Source: Ruminococcus sp. | Lineage (GTDB): Bacteria; Bacillota; Clostridia; Oscillospirales; Ruminococcaceae | DNA length: 35,983 bases | Direction of reading: 5' to 3' | NCBI GenBank assembly: GCA_014799805.1 | Contig: JAAVHJ010000067.1 | Location: forward strand, 1 to 35,983 | Shown here: one piece after another, positions 33,471-35,983 of the stretch | Layout of the letters: each line of letters begins with the position of its first letter | How positions within the stretch are numbered: the first letter of the stretch is position 1 | Position numbers and translations under genes: made by a program | The notes under the pieces: generated by a model | The model's input: only the letters and a program-made list of their open reading frames with translations | The model's database searches: none | Told to the model about the DNA's origin: nothing

Positions 33471-33989
33471 TTATGACTCCTTTCGTATTGCGGTTTGCTC
33501 AAGCTGTGTGACATAAATCTGTGCCGTACGTAAGCCACATGCAACAGAAACTGCCTGATAAACAGTTTCCTGCACAGTGCTTTTTCCTCCGCCCTCACAT
33601 GCGACAACAACGCCTGTAATTTCTGGGTGTGATACAGATTCTACCAATGCTTCTTTTTGAGAACCGCCTACCGTCACATAACGGCTGTCAGCTTCTTGTG
33701 CATAGTGATACGCTTCGCTTCCCTGAATTGTCACTAATACTTCTACTTTTCCAACACCTGTGATATTCCCAAGCATTTCTGCAAGCTGTTCCTGCAATTG
33801 CAAACGATAAGCTTCTTGTGAAATTTCTGCATGTTCAGATTCTTGTGTTTCTGGTTGCTCTTGTGAAGATTCAAAACAAGAAGATAATAAAATACATAAT
33901 ATGCCAAGAATGCCTACAATTACTAAAATATGCACCAGAATATCTTTTTTAAAATTTTCTTTATATTTATTCCAGAACTTCCGTAACAT
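33471..33989 (-). CDS. spoIIIAG: Stage III sporulation protein AG
   Basis: A 172-aa membrane protein of the SpoIIIA channel. A helix at about residues 18-40 (ILVHILVIVGILGILCILLSS) is followed by a Glu/Gln-rich stretch and then a ring-building domain with GNITGVGKVEVLVTIQGSEAY and ITGVVVACEGGG, the SpoIIIAG hallmarks. In Bacillus it forms a large ring in the outer forespore membrane. Its first 23 bases overlap spoIIIAF. Confidence 0.94.
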   Translation of the reverse strand: MLRKFWNKYKENFKKDILVHILVIVGILGILCILLSSCFESSQEQPETQESEHAEISQEAYRLQLQEQLAEMLGNITGVGKVEVLVTIQGSEAYHYAQEADSRYVTVGGSQKEALVESVSHPEITGVVVACEGGGKSTVQETVYQAVSVACGLRTAQIYVTQLEQTAIRKES

Positions 33990-34407
33990 GAATTTCTACC
34001 TCCTCTCCTAGTGCCTGTTCCAGCACACGGCAAGCTTTTTGAAAATCATCGCATACTGCGTTGACATCACTAATAGATATGCTTTGATTTTCATCAATAT
34101 GCACAGTGACCTGTAATTCAGAACAGGAAATCTGTTCTTGTGCCAGTAATAAATATAAAGCTTCTTCGACATATTTCTGTGTCACAGCCTTTGCACTTTC
34201 CTGTGAACGTTCCTGTTGTATTTCCATCATAGAAACGGGAAATTCTAAATTTGTCAACGGTATAGCAAGACTAATAATAAATAATAATGCAATTAAAAAA
34301 CGTACTTGTTTTGCAAGTGCTGCATTTGGGCATACTAACGTACAGACAGCAATTGCTATGCTTAACATACAGACAGAAATCACAGATATTTTTAAATTTT
34401 CTAGCAT
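33967..34407 (-). CDS. spoIIIAF: Stage III sporulation protein AF
   Basis: A 146-aa protein with two membrane helices in the first 52 residues (ISVICMLSIAIAVCTLVCP-like and VRFLIALLFIISLAIPL) and a soluble domain (about 55-146) with VHIDENQSISISDVNAV, matching SpoIIIAF topology. It belongs to the mother-cell SpoIIIA complex. It lies eight bases after spoIIIAE and overlaps spoIIIAG. The assignment rests partly on position because the family is weakly conserved. Confidence 0.88.
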   Translation of the reverse strand: MLENLKISVISVCMLSIAIAVCTLVCPNAALAKQVRFLIALLFIISLAIPLTNLEFPVSMMEIQQERSQESAKAVTQKYVEEALYLLLAQEQISCSELQVTVHIDENQSISISDVNAVCDDFQKACRVLEQALGEEVEIHVTEVLE

Positions 34408-34415
34408 GTTTTAAA

Positions 34416-35462
34416 TTATCCTCCACTCCCCAATGTTAGCATAATGCCTGTACTGACAATAAACATCACAGAAAAGCTCACAGCAACGGAAAATCCAACA
34501 GATAATACAGATTCTAAATTTTTAAATAATCTTGCAAGTCCAGAAACAGAAAATAATTCTGCTATCGTTGATGCAATTGCTGTAATAGCTTTATATAAAA
34601 ATAATTCCGTCAAAACAGGTAATAATAATGCAATAATTGCCAAAATTCCAATCATACCTGTAGCAGATTTTAATACATTCATACTGCCTAATACAGCCGA
34701 ATATGCATCAGAAACAGCTCCCCCAACAAATGGAATAAATCCAGAAATAGCATATTTAATTGCTTTTGTGCCAAGCTTGTCCGTCGCATTAGAAACAATG
34801 CTTTGTACAGATAAAAATCCTAAAAACAAAGACATTAAAAAGCCTAATATCCAAATCGTAATTTTTTGTACAAGCTTAATCATTCCAGACAATGAAATTT
34901 CAGGATTTACAGCATCAACAAGACCCATTGCAAGACACATTGTTAAAAACGGAAATAATAATTTCACTGCAATTTCTAATGCAATATTACATAAAATTAT
35001 CATAGCACTTTGATAACCAGCTGAAGCTGTTAAATTACCATTCACAGCTAAAATACCGCCAAAAATTGCCGAAAAAGCAAGCATAAAATCTGCTGTTTTT
35101 TCTAATATCTGTGTGGCATGCCGAAATATTTCCGTAAATGGTGTAATCATTGCCCCTGTCGCACATAATACAGCTACTGTATCACAAATTTTTGCAATTG
35201 CATTTTTCTGATTTTTTAAACTGCTTGCCAATGCAGATAATAATATCACACCAATTAATAAGCCTAATATCTGTAATGGAATATGTATTTGATTTTTTAT
35301 ATTATCTAAAATATGACTCATAAAATCAGAAAATTGCAGTTCTGTCAAACTTGATATATCTTGTTCTAATCCAATATTTTCTAATAATTCTCCTGTTCCA
35401 CTTGCATTTAATAATTCTGAAAGTGTTTCATCATAATAATACTGAATTTCTTCTGTACTCAT
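34416..35462 (-). CDS. spoIIIAE: Stage III sporulation protein AE
   Basis: A 348-aa polytopic membrane protein. After an amphipathic N-terminal part (about 1-55) it has some seven to eight hydrophobic segments, with LGFLSVQSIVSNATDKLGTKAIKY and FIPFVGGAVSDAYSAVLGSMNVLKSATG (cited as the conserved SpoIIIAE core) in the second half. It is the largest membrane component of the SpoIIIA transport complex and resembles a transporter. The ATG overlaps spoIIIAD by four bases. Confidence 0.95.
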   Translation of the reverse strand: MSTEEIQYYYDETLSELLNASGTGELLENIGLEQDISSLTELQFSDFMSHILDNIKNQIHIPLQILGLLIGVILLSALASSLKNQKNAIAKICDTVAVLCATGAMITPFTEIFRHATQILEKTADFMLAFSAIFGGILAVNGNLTASAGYQSAMIILCNIALEIAVKLLFPFLTMCLAMGLVDAVNPEISLSGMIKLVQKITIWILGFLMSLFLGFLSVQSIVSNATDKLGTKAIKYAISGFIPFVGGAVSDAYSAVLGSMNVLKSATGMIGILAIIALLLPVLTELFLYKAITAIASTIAELFSVSGLARLFKNLESVLSVGFSVAVSFSVMFIVSTGIMLTLGSGG

Positions 35463-35851
35463 TGCATCACCTCCAGTACTGTTTCCGCAAGTGTTAAAAA
35501 TAACGGCAAAGCTAATAATATTAATAACACTCTACCACATAATTCTACAACTGTACTAATTGCATTTTCGCCACAGTCTTTACAAATATCAATGCCTAAC
35601 TGTGTTAAATAAGAAATTCCAATGGCTTTACATAAAATCCCAAAATAAGAAATATTTAAATTTGTTTTCGAATAAATAGTTTCTGCTGTATGAAAAATTT
35701 GTTCTAATTCTGGCATGATAGCTAATAATACGACTACACAGACAGCAATGCTTACTAATACGCCCTGTACTTTTTGATATTGCTTTAAAATTAAAATCAA
35801 AATACAGCCAATCACACAAAAAATAACTGTTGTTTCAATCTGCAAATTCAC
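35459..35851 (-). CDS. spoIIIAD: Stage III sporulation protein AD
   Basis: A 130-aa membrane protein with four hydrophobic segments and the conserved FGILCKAIGISYLTQLGIDICKDCGENAI region (shown here by its key residues K, Y, Q, D, C, G, E and A). SpoIIIAD is paired with SpoIIIAC in all spoIIIA operons. The start is GTG and overlaps the SpoIIIAC stop as GTGA; its own stop overlaps the spoIIIAE ATG. Confidence 0.93.
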   Translation of the reverse strand: MNLQIETTVIFCVIGCILILILKQYQKVQGVLVSIAVCVVVLLAIMPELEQIFHTAETIYSKTNLNISYFGILCKAIGISYLTQLGIDICKDCGENAISTVVELCGRVLLILLALPLFLTLAETVLEVMQ

Positions 35852-35983
35852 AATCCGAACACCGCCTTGACAGTATCAAATAACGTGCTAATCTGGTCAA
35901 TAATCAGCATTAAAACAACAATCAAACCAGCAAGTGTTGTCATCATTGCTTGTTCTTCTCTGTCTGCCTTTTTCAGAACAAGA
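35848..35983 (-). CDS. spoIIIAC: Stage III sporulation protein AC, C-terminal part
   Basis: The last 44 codons or so are in the window; the gene continues past the right edge. The translation ends REEQAMMTTLAGLIVVLMLI and DQISTLFDTVKAVFGL: one membrane helix plus the LFDTVKxVFGL tail of SpoIIIAC. Gene order (AC-AD-AE-AF-AG-AH) confirms it. Confidence 0.92.
   Translation of the reverse strand, partial: LVLKKADREEQAMMTTLAGLIVVLMLIIDQISTLFDTVKAVFGL

Noticed and set aside
34444-35013. 189-codon open frame on the plus strand inside spoIIIAE
   Set aside because: It is antisense to a well-conserved gene, has no ribosome site and a residue pattern that mirrors the AT-rich opposite strand.
1-35983. 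CRISPR array, tRNA/rRNA genes, insertion sequences or prophage
   Set aside because: No regularly spaced repeats, tRNA-like cloverleaf, transposase or phage gene was found on either strand.

Overview
The window is AT-rich (about one third G+C by eye) and comes from a spore-forming, cellulosome-type Firmicute, most likely a Ruminococcus-like member of the Oscillospiraceae. The evidence is a spoIIIA sporulation operon, a meso-diaminopimelate-type MurE, a protein with two dockerin modules, a tyrosine T-box, strong Shine-Dalgarno sequences, and sigma-A promoters with 17-base spacers throughout.

Layout. 1-7024 (minus) is a division and cell-wall (mra/dcw) cluster in transcription order rsmH, ftsL, [terminator and hairpins], PASTA-type class B penicillin-binding protein, murE, murF, mraY (cut by the window edge). 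7370-11867 (plus) is an NAD-salvage locus: the Nudix-derived regulator nrtR, a PduL-type phosphotransacylase, nicotinamidase, nicotinate phosphoribosyltransferase, and an unrecognised 257-aa protein. 11947-12624 is an MTA/SAH nucleosidase. It converges on a small redox operon (12668-14884, minus) of a hexapeptide acetyltransferase, an iron alcohol dehydrogenase and a flavodoxin. 15040-18696 is a large secreted protein with an M6-like metalloprotease domain, two dockerins and a beta-helix. 18727-21161 is an accessory, decaying patch: a frameshifted GNAT gene, two unrecognised soluble proteins, a broken small membrane gene and a VanZ-family gene.

21221-23094 (minus) is a tyrosine T-box operon in which a small membrane-anchored protein gene lies between the riboswitch and tyrS. 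23100-32874 (minus) is the conserved Firmicutes block asp23, nusB, tsaD-like, xseA, ispA, divergent-PAP2, dxs, tlyA, nadK, argR, recN and a 58-aa gene. 32893-35983 (minus) is spoIIIAH, AG, AF, AE, AD and the end of AC.

How the parts fit. ispA and dxs supply isoprenoids, including precursors of the undecaprenyl carrier used by MraY and MurF. NrtR, PncA, PncB and NadK all act on the NAD(P) pool. The spoIIIA genes build the channel between mother cell and forespore.

The most unusual points are a 306-aa exonuclease VII large subunit that has lost the whole coiled coil to which XseB binds, in an operon where xseB is also missing; a small membrane protein placed under a Tyr T-box; a protease/tandem-dockerin/beta-helix protein; a paired 17-bp operator at the nrtR promoter; and a three-hairpin element between ftsL and the penicillin-binding protein gene.
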